64,000 nt of DNA from Microbispora catharanthi (GTDB lineage: Bacteria > Actinomycetota > Actinomycetes > Streptosporangiales > Streptosporangiaceae): contig NZ_VDMA02000029.1 of assembly GCF_006334915.2 (NCBI RefSeq), positions 1 through 64,000 of the forward strand, written 5' to 3'. The notes beneath the pieces are model-generated. The model made no database searches and had not been told where the DNA came from. It was given only the letters and a program-made list of their open reading frames with translations. A program made the translations under genes and the position numbers. Shown in pieces: positions 1 through 8,138 of this stretch; within the stretch, counting starts at the first letter, position 1; every line of letters begins with the position of its first letter.

Positions 1-49
1 ACGGCTTGATGAACTCCCACTCTTCGTCCGTCAACTGGGCCCGCGTCAC
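1..49 (-). CDS. IS5-family transposase, N-terminal fragment (runs off left edge)
   Basis: Read on the minus strand from a GTG at 49, the translation is VTRAQLTDEEWEFIKP. This is the characteristic N-terminus of actinobacterial IS5-family DDE transposases (the LTDEEWE-I-P motif). Only 16 codons are visible, so neither the DDE residues nor the integrity of the gene can be judged. It points away from the arsenic genes that start at 216, and its proximity suggests IS involvement in mobilising or rearranging that locus. Confidence 0.55.
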   Translation of the reverse strand, partial: MTRAQLTDEEWEFIKP

Positions 50-122
50 ACACGAGGACCTACCGGATCAGACCCGGCCACAACGGCAAATCCCAAGGAT
101 TGATCACAACCCGATACGCGCC
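1..122 (-). mobile_element. IS5-family insertion sequence, partial (right-hand end)
   Basis: The left edge carries the 5' end of an IS5-type transposase on the minus strand plus its upstream non-coding end. A CTAG tetramer at 123-126 is a plausible insertion site, since IS5-group elements favour CTAG or YTAR targets. The outer boundary is inferred: the other end and its terminal inverted repeat are outside the window. Confidence 0.5.
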
Positions 123-192
123 CTAGAACGACGTCATCTCAGATCGGCTCGGCATCCGCCGGGCCGGTTTTTCGTCTTCCGCGACAGGCACT

Positions 193-219
193 TCATCGTT
201 TATCGTCGATGAACGATGA
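193..219 (+). promoter_or_regulatory. Candidate ArsR operator overlapping the arsR start
   Basis: TCATCGTT (193-200) and AACGATGA (212-219) are perfect 8-bp inverted arms separated by 11 bp. The right arm includes the ATG at 216 of the downstream ArsR gene. Dyads of this kind at the start of arsR are typical autoregulatory sites, so repressor binding would block transcription start or a leaderless transcript. The assignment is inferred from position and symmetry. Confidence 0.5.
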
Positions 220-551
220 ATGAGGGAGCGAGGCCGCTCGACCGGGCCACCGCCGCCGAGTACGCCAGTTGGTTCAAAGCCCTGGCCGACGCCACACGCA
301 TCCAGATCGTGACCCTGCTCGCCCGCGCCCAGACGCCGATGGCGGTCAAGGAGATCGTGGAGGCCGTCGAGGTCGGGCAATCGACCGTCTCCGCGCACTT
401 GAAGGTGCTGGCCGAGGTGGGGTTCGTCCTGGTCGAGCATCGCGGGACGGCCAGCCTGTACCGGATCAACGAGGCCTGCGTGGAGTGCTTCCCCACCGCC
501 GCCGACATCGTCATGGGCCGCCCCGTTCCCGACCCTGCGCCGCCCCGCTGA
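216..551 (+). CDS. ArsR/SmtB-family transcriptional repressor
   Basis: A 111-aa winged-helix protein that probably senses trivalent or methylated arsenicals and represses its own operon. The HTH lies around residues 45-75 (motif VGQSTVSAHLKVL). A C-terminal Cys pair in ACVECF (around residues 89-92) could be the metalloid ligand; the classical alpha-3 CVCDL site is absent, so this is a C-terminal-site variant. The ATG at 216 has no convincing ribosome binding site and sits inside an inverted repeat, compatible with a leaderless message. The stop is 11 bp before the arsM-arsN fusion gene, so the two are probably one operon. Confidence 0.85.
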   Translation: MNEGARPLDRATAAEYASWFKALADATRIQIVTLLARAQTPMAVKEIVEAVEVGQSTVSAHLKVLAEVGFVLVEHRGTASLYRINEACVECFPTAADIVMGRPVPDPAPPR

Positions 552-562
552 ACGGAGAAGAC

Positions 563-1810
563 ATGTCCGAGAACGTGGAAGCAGCCAGAGCAGGTGTCGT
601 CGCTCGCTACGGCGAACTGGCCAAAGCCGCCCAGGCAGGCAAGCAGGTCATCGACTGCGAGCCGCAGGAGTTCACCGACGGCTGCTTCGGCGCGGCCGGC
701 TACGACGACATCACCGGCCTGCCCGACGGAGCCCTCCGGGCCAGCCTGGGATGCGGCAACCCGGTCGCCGTCGCCGACCTCCAGCCCGGCGAAACCGTTC
801 TCGACCTGGGATCGGGCGGAGGCATCGACGTCCTGCTGTCGGCCCGCAGGGTCGGCCCGACCGGCAAGGCGTACGGCCTGGACGCCACCCCCGAGATGAT
901 CGAACTGGCCAAGGCCAACGCCGCCGAGGCCGGAGCGACCAACGTCGAGTTCCTGCACGGCCACATGGAAGACATCCCGCTCCCCGACGGCAGCGCGGAC
1001 GTCATCATCTCCAACTGCGTGATCAACCTGTCCGCCGACAAACCCCGCGTGCTCGCCGAGGCATTCCGCGTGCTCAAGCCCGGCGGCAGGCTCGGCGTCT
1101 CCGACGTCATCGCCGACGACGGACTCGACCCCGCCCGGCGCGCCGAGGCCGAACATCTCGTCGGCTGCTCGGTCGGCACCCTCACCGAACCCGAGTACCG
1201 CGCCCTGCTCGCAGAGGCGGGGTTCACCACGTACACGATCACGCGCACCCAGGCCGCGACCGGCGGACTCCACTCGGCGATCGTCCAGGCGTCCAAGCCC
1301 GCAGCGCCGTCAGGCCTCACCATCCGCCCCATGCGGGAGACCGACGCGGCGCAGATCCTCGCCATCTACCAGGCCGGTCTCGACGGCGGAAACGCCAGCT
1401 TCGAGACCACGGCACCGACCTGGCAGGCGTTCGACGCCGCGAAGCTGCCCCTCCACCGGCACGTCGCCGTCGACGCCGTCAGCGGGCAGGTCCTCGGCTG
1501 GATCGCGGCCGGCGCCGTCTCCTCCCGCTGCGTCTACGCCGGCGTGGTCGAACACTCCGTGTACGTCCACCCCGATCACGGCGGCCGCGGGGTCGGACTG
1601 GCACTCCTGAATGCCCTGATCCAGTCCACCGAGACCGCGGGCGTCTGGACCATCCAGTCGGGCGTCTTCCCCGAGAACACCGCCAGCCTGCGCCTGCACG
1701 AGAAGGCCGGCTTCCGCGTCGTCGGCACCCGCCACCACATCGGCCGTCACCACGACCGCTGGCGCGACGTCGTCCTCCTCGAACGCCGCAGCACCGTCAC
1801 GGGCGCATAA
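563..1810 (+). CDS. arsM: Arsenite S-adenosylmethyltransferase fused to ArsN-like N-acetyltransferase
   Basis: A 415-aa two-domain protein. Residues 1-245 are an ArsM-type SAM methyltransferase with the SAM loop DLGSGGG (81-87), SLGCGNP (61-67) and SNCVINL (150-156), and with Cys at 32, 41, 64, 152 and 202. The last three match the conserved As(III)-binding cysteines of the family. Residues 251-410 are a GNAT domain of the phosphinothricin-acetyltransferase/ArsN type, with IRPMRETDA, VYVHPDHGGRGVG (acetyl-CoA loop, 333-345) and ENTASLRLHEKAGF. ArsM methylates As(III); ArsN enzymes acetylate organoarsenicals such as arsinothricin. One polypeptide would therefore couple both detoxification steps. 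The gene follows an ArsR with an 11-bp gap and a GGAGAAG ribosome site, and its end overlaps the convergent membrane gene by 14 bp. Confidence 0.88.
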   Translation: MSENVEAARAGVVARYGELAKAAQAGKQVIDCEPQEFTDGCFGAAGYDDITGLPDGALRASLGCGNPVAVADLQPGETVLDLGSGGGIDVLLSARRVGPTGKAYGLDATPEMIELAKANAAEAGATNVEFLHGHMEDIPLPDGSADVIISNCVINLSADKPRVLAEAFRVLKPGGRLGVSDVIADDGLDPARRAEAEHLVGCSVGTLTEPEYRALLAEAGFTTYTITRTQAATGGLHSAIVQASKPAAPSGLTIRPMRETDAAQILAIYQAGLDGGNASFETTAPTWQAFDAAKLPLHRHVAVDAVSGQVLGWIAAGAVSSRCVYAGVVEHSVYVHPDHGGRGVGLALLNALIQSTETAGVWTIQSGVFPENTASLRLHEKAGFRVVGTRHHIGRHHDRWRDVVLLERRSTVTGA

Positions 1811-1814
1811 CCAG
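1777..1814 (+). repeat. 38-bp inverted repeat, copy A (3' end of arsM-arsN)
   Basis: This segment, containing the last codons and stop of the ArsM-ArsN gene, reappears in inverted orientation at 9367-9404 with 36 of 38 bases matching (by eye). The two copies bracket a 7.55-kb block. Confidence 0.8.
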
Positions 1815-2378
1815 TTCGGGTATGGCTTGGGCCGCCAGCATGATCCTTGTGATGCTGCCGGTCAGCGCCACGAGCAGCAGCAGGGAGGGCGGTGGCAGAA
1901 GTGTGAGGACCGTGCCCAGCATGACCGTGTCCAGGACGGCCACGGTTCCCGTGCCGACGAGTGCGGCCAGCCGTACTGCGCGGTAGTGCCGTCTCCCCCG
2001 GATGGCGATCAGCAGCATGAGCACGGCCGACCCCAGCAGGAGGCCGAGGGCCAGGCGTGATGACAGCGGGATCGTCGAGGCCCAGGCGTTGCCGGTGACG
2101 AGAACGGCTCCCCAGCTCAGCCCGACGATCGGCCCGGCCACGAGCAGCCTGAACGCGGCTTGCCTGCCGGGAGAGGCACGGACGAAGGCGGCGGTGACGG
2201 TGTCGGCGTCGCCGAAGTCCGCCAGTGCGGCCCGGGCCGCCGCGTCAGGATCGCCGAGCCGCTCCATCTGGTTGTCGTACGAGGCGAGGAGACCGTCGGC
2301 GAGCTCCTCCACCACGGGGTCGGGGAGCCGCTTGGCGAGCGTCTGAAGGTGACGTTCGATCAGTTCGTGGCCGGCCAC
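1797..2378 (-). CDS. HAAS-type/permease-prefix membrane protein
   Basis: A 193-aa protein. Residues 1-75 form the acidic helical HAAS-like domain (motifs RLPDPVVEELADGLLASYD and ALADFGDAD) that typically sits beside PadR regulators. It is followed by about four hydrophobic segments (around 78-98, 105-127, 135-157 and 163-185). The gene starts inside the upstream PadR gene (19-bp overlap), so the pair is translationally coupled and probably works as a regulator plus membrane partner. The enzymatic role is unknown. Its 3' end runs 14 bp into the convergent ArsM-ArsN gene. Confidence 0.75.
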   Translation of the reverse strand: MAGHELIERHLQTLAKRLPDPVVEELADGLLASYDNQMERLGDPDAAARAALADFGDADTVTAAFVRASPGRQAAFRLLVAGPIVGLSWGAVLVTGNAWASTIPLSSRLALGLLLGSAVLMLLIAIRGRRHYRAVRLAALVGTGTVAVLDTVMLGTVLTLLPPPSLLLLVALTGSITRIMLAAQAIPELVMRP

Positions 2379-2698
2379 GGTCCACCACCCAGCGCCGCGG
2401 ATATGACGGCGGCGAACTCCTGCCAGTGGTCGCGTGCCCCCGCCAGCGAGCGTCGCCCCTGCTCGGTCAGCTCGTAGGTGCGTCGTCTGCGACCGCCCAC
2501 CACCGACCAGCTTCCCTTGATCAGTCCCGCGCGCTCCAGACGGTGCAGCGCCGGATAGACGGTGCCGGTCGGCAGGTCGAGTCTGCCGCCCGTGGTGTCA
2601 CGCAAGGCTTCCTTCACCGCGTAGCCGTGCTGCGGCCCATCCTCCAGTGTGGCGAGCAGGAGGCCATCCAGGTGTCCTTTGAGTGCTTCCGCCCTCAT
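2360..2698 (-). CDS. PadR-family transcriptional regulator
   Basis: A 112-aa winged-helix protein. The PadR signature is clear: LLLATLEDGPQHGYAV, then TVYPALHRLERAGLI and the wing RRRTYELTEQG. The ATG at 2698 gives the usual PadR N-terminus; an upstream ATG at 2728 would add ten residues lying in the operator-like repeats. It overlaps the downstream HAAS membrane gene and diverges from the membrane protein at 2786. PadR proteins normally repress their own promoter and a divergent or adjacent membrane gene, which fits this layout. Confidence 0.88.
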   Translation of the reverse strand: MRAEALKGHLDGLLLATLEDGPQHGYAVKEALRDTTGGRLDLPTGTVYPALHRLERAGLIKGSWSVVGGRRRRTYELTEQGRRSLAGARDHWQEFAAVISAALGGGPWPATN

Positions 2699-2700
2699 AG

Positions 2701-2771
2701 GTAGTAACGCTACATCTGCTCTTTCCATCGGCCAAGACCCGGAGTAGCGTCCCTATAGGTAGGGTCCCTAC
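2701..2771. promoter_or_regulatory. Candidate PadR operator cluster in divergent promoter
   Basis: The region between the PadR gene and the divergent membrane gene holds repeated GTAG/CTAC half-sites: GTAGTAACGCTAC (2701-2713), GTAGCGTCCCTAT (2744-2756) and the perfect dyad GTAGGGTCCCTAC (2759-2771). Such tandem dyads fit PadR-box autoregulation acting in both directions. Their role is inferred. Confidence 0.5.
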
Positions 2772-2785
2772 GTATTGGAGATGCG

Positions 2786-3292
2786 ATGGACGTCATCGAC
2801 ATCTTGGGCACTCCGATCCCCGACGCCGGACCGGTCTTTCTCTCCGCGCTCGCGGTCCACGTCACCGCCGGGATCACGTGTGTGATCTGCGGCGCGATCG
2901 CCGCATTGACGAGAAACGGAAGCCCACGACACTTGCGATTCGGACGCGTCTACCTGTGGGGACTGACCGTCGTCTACGTCACCCTGACCGTCATGTCGGC
3001 GATTCGCTGGCGAGAAAACCTCCACCTGTTCGCCATCGGTACTCTGGCGATCATCACTGCGCTGACGGGCTACGCCAACCGCCGGCAGCGGCCCGACGTC
3101 CACATCCTCGGGATGGGGACGTCCTATGTTCTGCTCCTCACCGGCTTCTACGTCGACAACGGCCCGCATCTGCCGTTGTGGGACAGGCTTCCGGCCATCG
3201 CCTACTGGCTGCTCCCGGCCCTGATCGGCTTCCCCTTGATCACACGCGCCATCGTCCGCAGACGCCATCCGGATGCACCAGCCCGAACGTGA
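2786..3292 (+). CDS. Small integral membrane protein (DUF2306-like)
   Basis: A 168-aa hydrophobic protein with four to five predicted transmembrane segments (around residues 18-40, 52-70, 80-97, 108-125 and 136-155). An HLRFGRVYLWGL stretch with conserved His and Arg after the first helix recalls DUF2306-type membrane proteins. No catalytic motif is visible. It is transcribed divergently from the PadR gene across the GTAG/CTAC dyads and is the most likely target of that repressor. The family assignment is tentative. Confidence 0.7.
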   Translation: MDVIDILGTPIPDAGPVFLSALAVHVTAGITCVICGAIAALTRNGSPRHLRFGRVYLWGLTVVYVTLTVMSAIRWRENLHLFAIGTLAIITALTGYANRRQRPDVHILGMGTSYVLLLTGFYVDNGPHLPLWDRLPAIAYWLLPALIGFPLITRAIVRRRHPDAPART

Positions 3293-3332
3293 CACTCGAC
3301 CACAGCCGCATGCCTTTCGGAACATGGAGCCA

Positions 3333-3704
3333 ATGACGTACGAGGATGTGGTGGACCGGTTCGTGCAGGAGGTTCCGGAGTTCACTTCGGTTTGGCGAGA
3401 GCACGTAGCCGATAACGGAGAGGTCCTACCGCACGTGCTGTTTTGGCACGTCACAACGTTCGTCCTTGACGCGCATGAGCGAGGAGACCAAAAGCTCGTC
3501 GAGCGTTGCCTCGACTTCCTTGAGCGTGCCCTTCAGTCGGCAGACGTCCGTGTGCGCGAGCTGGTTGGAACTTCCTTCGTGTACAGCGTTGGCCCGTGGG
3601 ATTCGGCTGTTCGCGACTTCATCGGAACGTGGCCTCCGCTTCTCCGAGAGCAGGCGGCTCATGACGGTTGGCAGGCAACGGAACCGCGCAACAAGATGCG
3701 CTGA
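3333..3704 (+). CDS. Hypothetical protein, small soluble acidic (immunity-like)
   Basis: A 123-aa protein beginning MTYEDVVDRFVQEVPEF. The ATG at 3333 is preceded by GGAG; an in-frame ATG at 3324 is also possible. It has helical repeats rich in Glu and Asp, no signal peptide and no membrane segment. Composition and length resemble small immunity-type or DUF7674-like proteins that assess a population (LDFLERAL, WPPLLREQ), but no toxin partner is adjacent and no function can be assigned. Codon use is less G/C-biased than in its neighbours, suggesting recent acquisition. Confidence 0.6.
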   Translation: MTYEDVVDRFVQEVPEFTSVWREHVADNGEVLPHVLFWHVTTFVLDAHERGDQKLVERCLDFLERALQSADVRVRELVGTSFVYSVGPWDSAVRDFIGTWPPLLREQAAHDGWQATEPRNKMR

Positions 3705-3908
3705 AGAGCGCGTGCCCTCCGGCGTGATCCCGGACGGGTTGTTGCAGGTCGCGGAGCACCTGCGACAATCACGTGGCTGCCGCAGCCGATCTTGACGGAA
3801 ACCACGAGACGATCGACTGACGCGCGGGCGATCATCTCTGAGCCGAGGCCCCCTCCGGAGACGACCTTTCTCTCAGGTCCTGTCGGAGGGGTCTGTCAGG
3901 CTGGGGCC

Positions 3909-4451
3909 ATGACGCGCGACGGCTTTCCGGTGTTTCTGCAGATCATGGACGGACAGGAGATGTCTCCCGGCCTGCGGCGGGAGTTGATCGAGTGCTGGGT
4001 CACGGTGACCAACGCCGGGGGCGCGGCCGGCTTCCCCTTTCCTCCTGTCACCTTCGATGAGGTCGCGATGGTGGCCGATCAGCTCATCGCCAGCCTCGAT
4101 CCGGAGCGTAGCCGGTTCCTCCTGGCCCACGTCGATGAGACGCTTGCCGGCTGGCTGAATGTACGCAGGAACGTCGACCCGCTGATCGCTCACTGGGGCA
4201 CGGTTCATCACGTCCAGACACACACGAACTTTCGTAGCAGGGGCATCGGTGCTGCGCTGATGCGCCAGGTGCGGCATGTGGCCCGCGAAGAGATGGGCCT
4301 CGAGCAACTTCACCTGGCCGCCCGAGGCGGTGTGGGCCTCGAAGACTTTTATGGGCAGCTCGGTTGGAAAGAAATCGGTCGGTGGCCCAATGCGCTACGG
4401 CTCGCCCCCGGCGATGATCGCGACGAGATCCTCATGGTGCTTGAGCTCTGA
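3909..4451 (+). CDS. GNAT-family N-acetyltransferase
   Basis: A 180-aa acetyltransferase of unknown substrate. The acetyl-CoA-binding motif is TNFRSRGIGAALMRQVR (around residues 110-126), and FYGQLGWKEIGRW near the C-terminus is the usual GNAT beta-6/beta-7 region. ATG 3909 starts the conserved part; the upstream in-frame extension from 3792 lacks GNAT features. It stands alone after a 204-bp gap in which nothing recognisable was found. Confidence 0.82.
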   Translation: MTRDGFPVFLQIMDGQEMSPGLRRELIECWVTVTNAGGAAGFPFPPVTFDEVAMVADQLIASLDPERSRFLLAHVDETLAGWLNVRRNVDPLIAHWGTVHHVQTHTNFRSRGIGAALMRQVRHVAREEMGLEQLHLAARGGVGLEDFYGQLGWKEIGRWPNALRLAPGDDRDEILMVLEL

Positions 4452-4557
4452 TCACGTGTACGGCAGCGCGTCGCCGGCATCGGCTCAGTTCGCTGCTTCG
4501 CTTGCGGGAAGCTCGGTGGGACGGCGAGCGCTCCTCATTGCCGAGGTCAAGCGGCTG

Positions 4558-5706
4558 TCAGTGCTGGGCGTGATCCAACGGCTCGATGTCGTCGGGGTCG
4601 GGCACGGCCACCAGGAACTCGGCGCCGTGTTCGAGCATCCGGGCTGTTTCGGCCGAGCGCGGGAGCATCGATTTCTCATAACTGCGTACGGCGTCGTCGA
4701 TGGTGGAGGAGTGAACGAGTGCGAGCGCCAGTTCACCGGCGTCGAGCATGGCGAGGTTGACGCCGACACCCAACGGCGGCATGAGGTGTGCTGCGTCTCC
4801 AAGGAGCGTCACGCTGGATGAGTGCTCCCACGTGTGCGGCACCGGCAGGGCGAAGAGCGGACGATCGACGTAGGCGCCGTCGTTGTCGCTGATCATCTGG
4901 CGCAGTCGTGGCGACCATGCCGCGTACTCGCGGAGCAGATGCGCGCGGATGCCCTCGGTGTCCTTGGGGCGAAGCCCGTTCGCCGCGATCCAGTCCACGG
5001 GGACACGCCGCATGATGTAGACCCGCATGTGGCCGCCGCTGTTCCGCTGTGCGAAGAGGCCACGCTCCCCGTCGGCGGCGTGGGCGCTGCCCCTCCCGAC
5101 CAGTTCGGAAAGCTCGGGGTGCGCGTTGTCCATGTCGTCGAACCATGCCTCGAGGAAGCTGACCCCGACGTATCGCGGTGTCGCGGGCGACACGGCGGCG
5201 CGGACGCGGGAGAAGGCGCCGTCCGCACCGATCACGAGATCCACCTCGGCGGCCGTCCCGTCGCTGAACGTCAACGTTCGCGGCCTGTCGGCCGGTCCGC
5301 TCACTGACTCGAGGGTGCGTCCCCACTGAACCGTCCCCGGGGCGAGCGAGCGCAGCAGGAGATCGCGAAGCTGTCCGCGGTCGATCTCGGGGCTGACCCT
5401 TTCGCCCTCGTCCGGCAGATGGTGGGCAAGGACGCGTCCGGCTGCGTCCATGCGGCGCATTTCCTGCCCCTCGAACCTGGCGAGCGCGAAGAACTCCTCC
5501 AGCAGGCCCGCTTCACGGAGTGCGAGTTGGCCGTCTTCCTCGTGCAGGTCGAGCGAGCCTCCCTGGTCGCGGGAGTCCGCATCCGGATCCCGGTCGTACA
5601 CCGTCACCGGAATGCCGTGCTGCTGCAGGATGCGTGCGCACGTGAGGCCTCCCGGGCCGGCGCCGATGATGCCGATCCGCGCGTTCGCGGGTGTCGGAGA
5701 GTTCAC
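4558..5706 (-). CDS. FAD-dependent monooxygenase (TetX/aromatic hydroxylase type)
   Basis: A 382-aa class A flavoprotein monooxygenase. The Rossmann FAD motif GIIGAGPGGLTCA is at residues 12-24, the DG-type motif DLVIGADGAFSRVR around 157-170, and the second FAD motif LLGDAAHLMPPLGVG around 295-309. The LMPPLGVGVNLAMLDA sequence resembles tetracycline-inactivating TetX-like enzymes, but the substrate cannot be read from sequence. It starts at GTG 5706 and diverges from a TetR gene, the standard layout for a drug-inducible oxidoreductase under local repression. Confidence 0.85.
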   Translation of the reverse strand: MNSPTPANARIGIIGAGPGGLTCARILQQHGIPVTVYDRDPDADSRDQGGSLDLHEEDGQLALREAGLLEEFFALARFEGQEMRRMDAAGRVLAHHLPDEGERVSPEIDRGQLRDLLLRSLAPGTVQWGRTLESVSGPADRPRTLTFSDGTAAEVDLVIGADGAFSRVRAAVSPATPRYVGVSFLEAWFDDMDNAHPELSELVGRGSAHAADGERGLFAQRNSGGHMRVYIMRRVPVDWIAANGLRPKDTEGIRAHLLREYAAWSPRLRQMISDNDGAYVDRPLFALPVPHTWEHSSSVTLLGDAAHLMPPLGVGVNLAMLDAGELALALVHSSTIDDAVRSYEKSMLPRSAETARMLEHGAEFLVAVPDPDDIEPLDHAQH

Positions 5707-5808
5707 GGTGGATTCCCTTCGTCGTCGGGTCCCGGCGACGCCTCGGCGCGGCGACGACCGGTGCCGCGTCCCCCATGGGACGGCAACCCCTGTGGAGACC
5801 CACCAAAG

Positions 5809-5846
5809 CAGAAACGAATCAAAAAGTGCAACCGATTCAGTTTCTG
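5809..5846. promoter_or_regulatory. Inverted repeat in divergent tetR/monooxygenase promoter
   Basis: CAGAAACGAATC (5809-5820) and GATTCAGTTTCTG (5834-5846) are inverted arms that pair except for one unmatched base. They lie in the AT-rich stretch just upstream of the TetR start and are the best candidate for the TetR operator controlling both genes. Confidence 0.5.
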
Positions 5847-5877
5847 TCTCAGTTCAGCTATGGAGTACAGTGACGCC

Positions 5878-6465
5878 ATGCCCGACTCTCCGACCGTTGG
5901 CCGTCGCGAGCGGAAGAAGGCCGCGACGAGGCAGGCCATCGCCGACGCCGCCCTGGAGCTCTTCCTGGAGCACGGTTTCGAACGAGTGAGCGTCCGCGAC
6001 GTCGCCGAGAGGGCCGACGTGTCGACGACGACCCTCTTCGCGCACTTTCCGAGCAAAGAGGCGCTGGTCTTCGACCGTGAGGAGGAAGTCGAGGCGGCGC
6101 TGACCGCCGCCGTGCGCGAGCGGCCCAAGGACCAGAGCGTTATCGAGGCGCTCCGCGCCCACGCGCTGGAGTCCTGGGTGCGGACCGTGTCGGATCCTCG
6201 TCTGCAGGAGTTCCACGGGCTGGTGGACCGGACGCCCGCGCTGCGCGATTACGCGGAGCGCATGTGGATGCGACACGCGGCCGCCCTCGGCGCCGTGATC
6301 GCGGAGGAGCTCGGGCGGGAGACGGATGATCTCGCTTGTTCGGCTCTCGCGCGGTTCGTCCTGGAAATCCCGACTCTGGCCCAGGGTCGGCACGATCCGC
6401 GGGCGGCTGTGGAGACGGTGTTCGACCTGCTGATCCACGGCTGGCGGGCGCAGCGTGATTCGTAG
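5878..6465 (+). CDS. TetR/AcrR-family transcriptional regulator
   Basis: A 195-aa regulator. The N-terminal HTH (around residues 14-60) reads RQAIADAALELFLEHGFERV and continues through VRDVAERADVSTTTLFAHF, a textbook TetR DNA-binding domain. The C-terminal ligand domain is all-helical. ATG 5878 is chosen; ATG 5860 in frame is an alternative. It is divergent from the FAD monooxygenase at 5706 and probably represses it and itself through the inverted repeat at 5809-5846. Confidence 0.88.
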   Translation: MPDSPTVGRRERKKAATRQAIADAALELFLEHGFERVSVRDVAERADVSTTTLFAHFPSKEALVFDREEEVEAALTAAVRERPKDQSVIEALRAHALESWVRTVSDPRLQEFHGLVDRTPALRDYAERMWMRHAAALGAVIAEELGRETDDLACSALARFVLEIPTLAQGRHDPRAAVETVFDLLIHGWRAQRDS

Positions 6466-6637
6466 TGCCTGATCACGGTAGCTCTAACAAACAAGGAAAA
6501 CCGTGTCGATCGGCGTTTGTGGTGCCGTCGAACGGAAAACAGCTCCCCCGGAATAATGGTCTGCCGGGCGTTCTCGAATTCCATCAATTCGGGAAATGTC
6601 TTAATTCGGGACAGCGGTACGTTTCGTGGGGGAGAAA

Positions 6638-8134
6638 ATGCCTAAGTGTCCTAATGTTGTTGGGTTCCTTATGCTCGGCACCGCGCTGACCGGTGGGGCC
6701 GTACCCGTGGGCACTCCCGCCATCGCCGCTTCCGCCGGGGGCGCCGTCGTGACGGGCCTCGACGTCGATCGCCCGTCCGCGCGCAATCACGCCCGAGCGC
6801 ATGGGCGCCATCACTCCAGGCGGCGCGACAAGCAGCGGCAGTCGGAGCGTGAGCGGCAGCGCCAACGGCAGAACCTGCTCCGCGACGTCACGCTCGCCCT
6901 TACACCGATGCAGAAGGGCGAGACGGATTCGCGGGCTCTGCCGTACAACCGGCAGCAGGCGGAGACGACCGCGAACTCCTCCAGCGAGCAGAACAGCCTG
7001 TCGGACATCACGAACCTGCCCGCCCAGAAATCGGACGCACCGGCCATCGGAGACACGAGCCATTCCCCGCAGAAATCGGACCCGCCGGTCACGTCGTCGG
7101 CGCCGCAGGGTGATGCCGCCGGTGCGCAGATGCTGGCATACCTGCGGGATCTGGCCGCGAAGAAGCAGTTCACCGGCTCGGCGCTGGTCGTACGGCGTGG
7201 ACAGGTGCTGGCTCGTTTCGCCGCGGGCGAGGCGGACGAGAACAAGCACATCCCCAACCGGCCGGACACGGTCTACCGGGTCATGTCGATCACCAAGCAG
7301 TTCACCTCGATGCTCATGCTGAAGCTGCAATACCGCGGGCTGCTCAAGCTGGACGACCGGATCTGCCCGTATCTCGTCCCGGCATACATCACGGCCTGCC
7401 CGACGGCGTGGCGTCCCATCACGATCCGCGAGACGCTCACCCACACCTCCGGCATCCCCAACATCGAGACACTGCCCAGCTATCTCGCCAACGTGACGCG
7501 ACCGACCACGCCCCGGAAACTCATCCAGCAGTTCGTGAACCTGCCACTGGACTTCACGCCCGGCACCAGTTGGAAGTACACCAACTCCGGCTACGTCCTG
7601 GCCGGCGCGATCATCCAGGCGGTGACGCACAAGCCGTACGGCACCGTCCTGCGCGACGAGATCACCGGCCCGCTGCACCTCGAGCACACCGGCTACAGCA
7701 GGGGATATCCGCCCGCCGGATACGCGAAGGGCTACTTCACACTCGGGTCACCGGCCCCGCTCCTGAACGGCTCCGAGCTGTTCTCCGCGACCGGCCTCTA
7801 CTCCACCGTCGACGACCTCGCTCGCTGGGACCGGGCGTTCGGCTCGTACAAGGTCGCGCCACCCGCGACCGTCAAGTTGGCGTTCACGCCGCAGGCGAAG
7901 TGTCCCCCCGCCGGCTGCCTCAACCTGCCGTCGAGCGCGTACGCCTTCGGCTGGCTCGTCGACCGGCTCCACGGGCACCGGCTCCGGTATCACCCGGGTC
8001 TGTTCATGGGCTACACGGCGAGCAACATGTACCTGCCCGACGACGACATCCAGGTCGTCGTGCTCAGCAACGTGCAGAACACCGATACCGCCGGGATCGC
8101 CCGCCACCTCGCCACATTCGCTCTCGATCTCTGA
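6638..8134 (+). CDS. Secreted serine hydrolase, class C beta-lactamase/DD-peptidase fold
   Basis: A 498-aa protein. A hydrophobic signal segment (around 8-32) is followed by a long low-complexity Arg/Gln/Ser linker (45-160) and then a beta-lactamase-family domain (around 165-490). Catalytic motifs are SITK (SxxK, around residue 217), YTN (YxN, around 315) and HPG (HxG-like, around 450). The motif THTSGIPN is typical of this family's esterases and peptidases. ATG 6638 follows a GGGGGAG ribosome site. The upstream 172 bp is AT-rich with two AATTCGGGA direct repeats (6586-6594 and 6603-6611). Confidence 0.82.
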   Translation: MPKCPNVVGFLMLGTALTGGAVPVGTPAIAASAGGAVVTGLDVDRPSARNHARAHGRHHSRRRDKQRQSERERQRQRQNLLRDVTLALTPMQKGETDSRALPYNRQQAETTANSSSEQNSLSDITNLPAQKSDAPAIGDTSHSPQKSDPPVTSSAPQGDAAGAQMLAYLRDLAAKKQFTGSALVVRRGQVLARFAAGEADENKHIPNRPDTVYRVMSITKQFTSMLMLKLQYRGLLKLDDRICPYLVPAYITACPTAWRPITIRETLTHTSGIPNIETLPSYLANVTRPTTPRKLIQQFVNLPLDFTPGTSWKYTNSGYVLAGAIIQAVTHKPYGTVLRDEITGPLHLEHTGYSRGYPPAGYAKGYFTLGSPAPLLNGSELFSATGLYSTVDDLARWDRAFGSYKVAPPATVKLAFTPQAKCPPAGCLNLPSSAYAFGWLVDRLHGHRLRYHPGLFMGYTASNMYLPDDDIQVVVLSNVQNTDTAGIARHLATFALDL

Positions 8135-8138
8135 GAAT

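Noticed and set aside
3705-3908. Short open frames between the two hypothetical/GNAT genes
   Set aside because: No start signal, no motif and weak codon bias; treated as intergenic.
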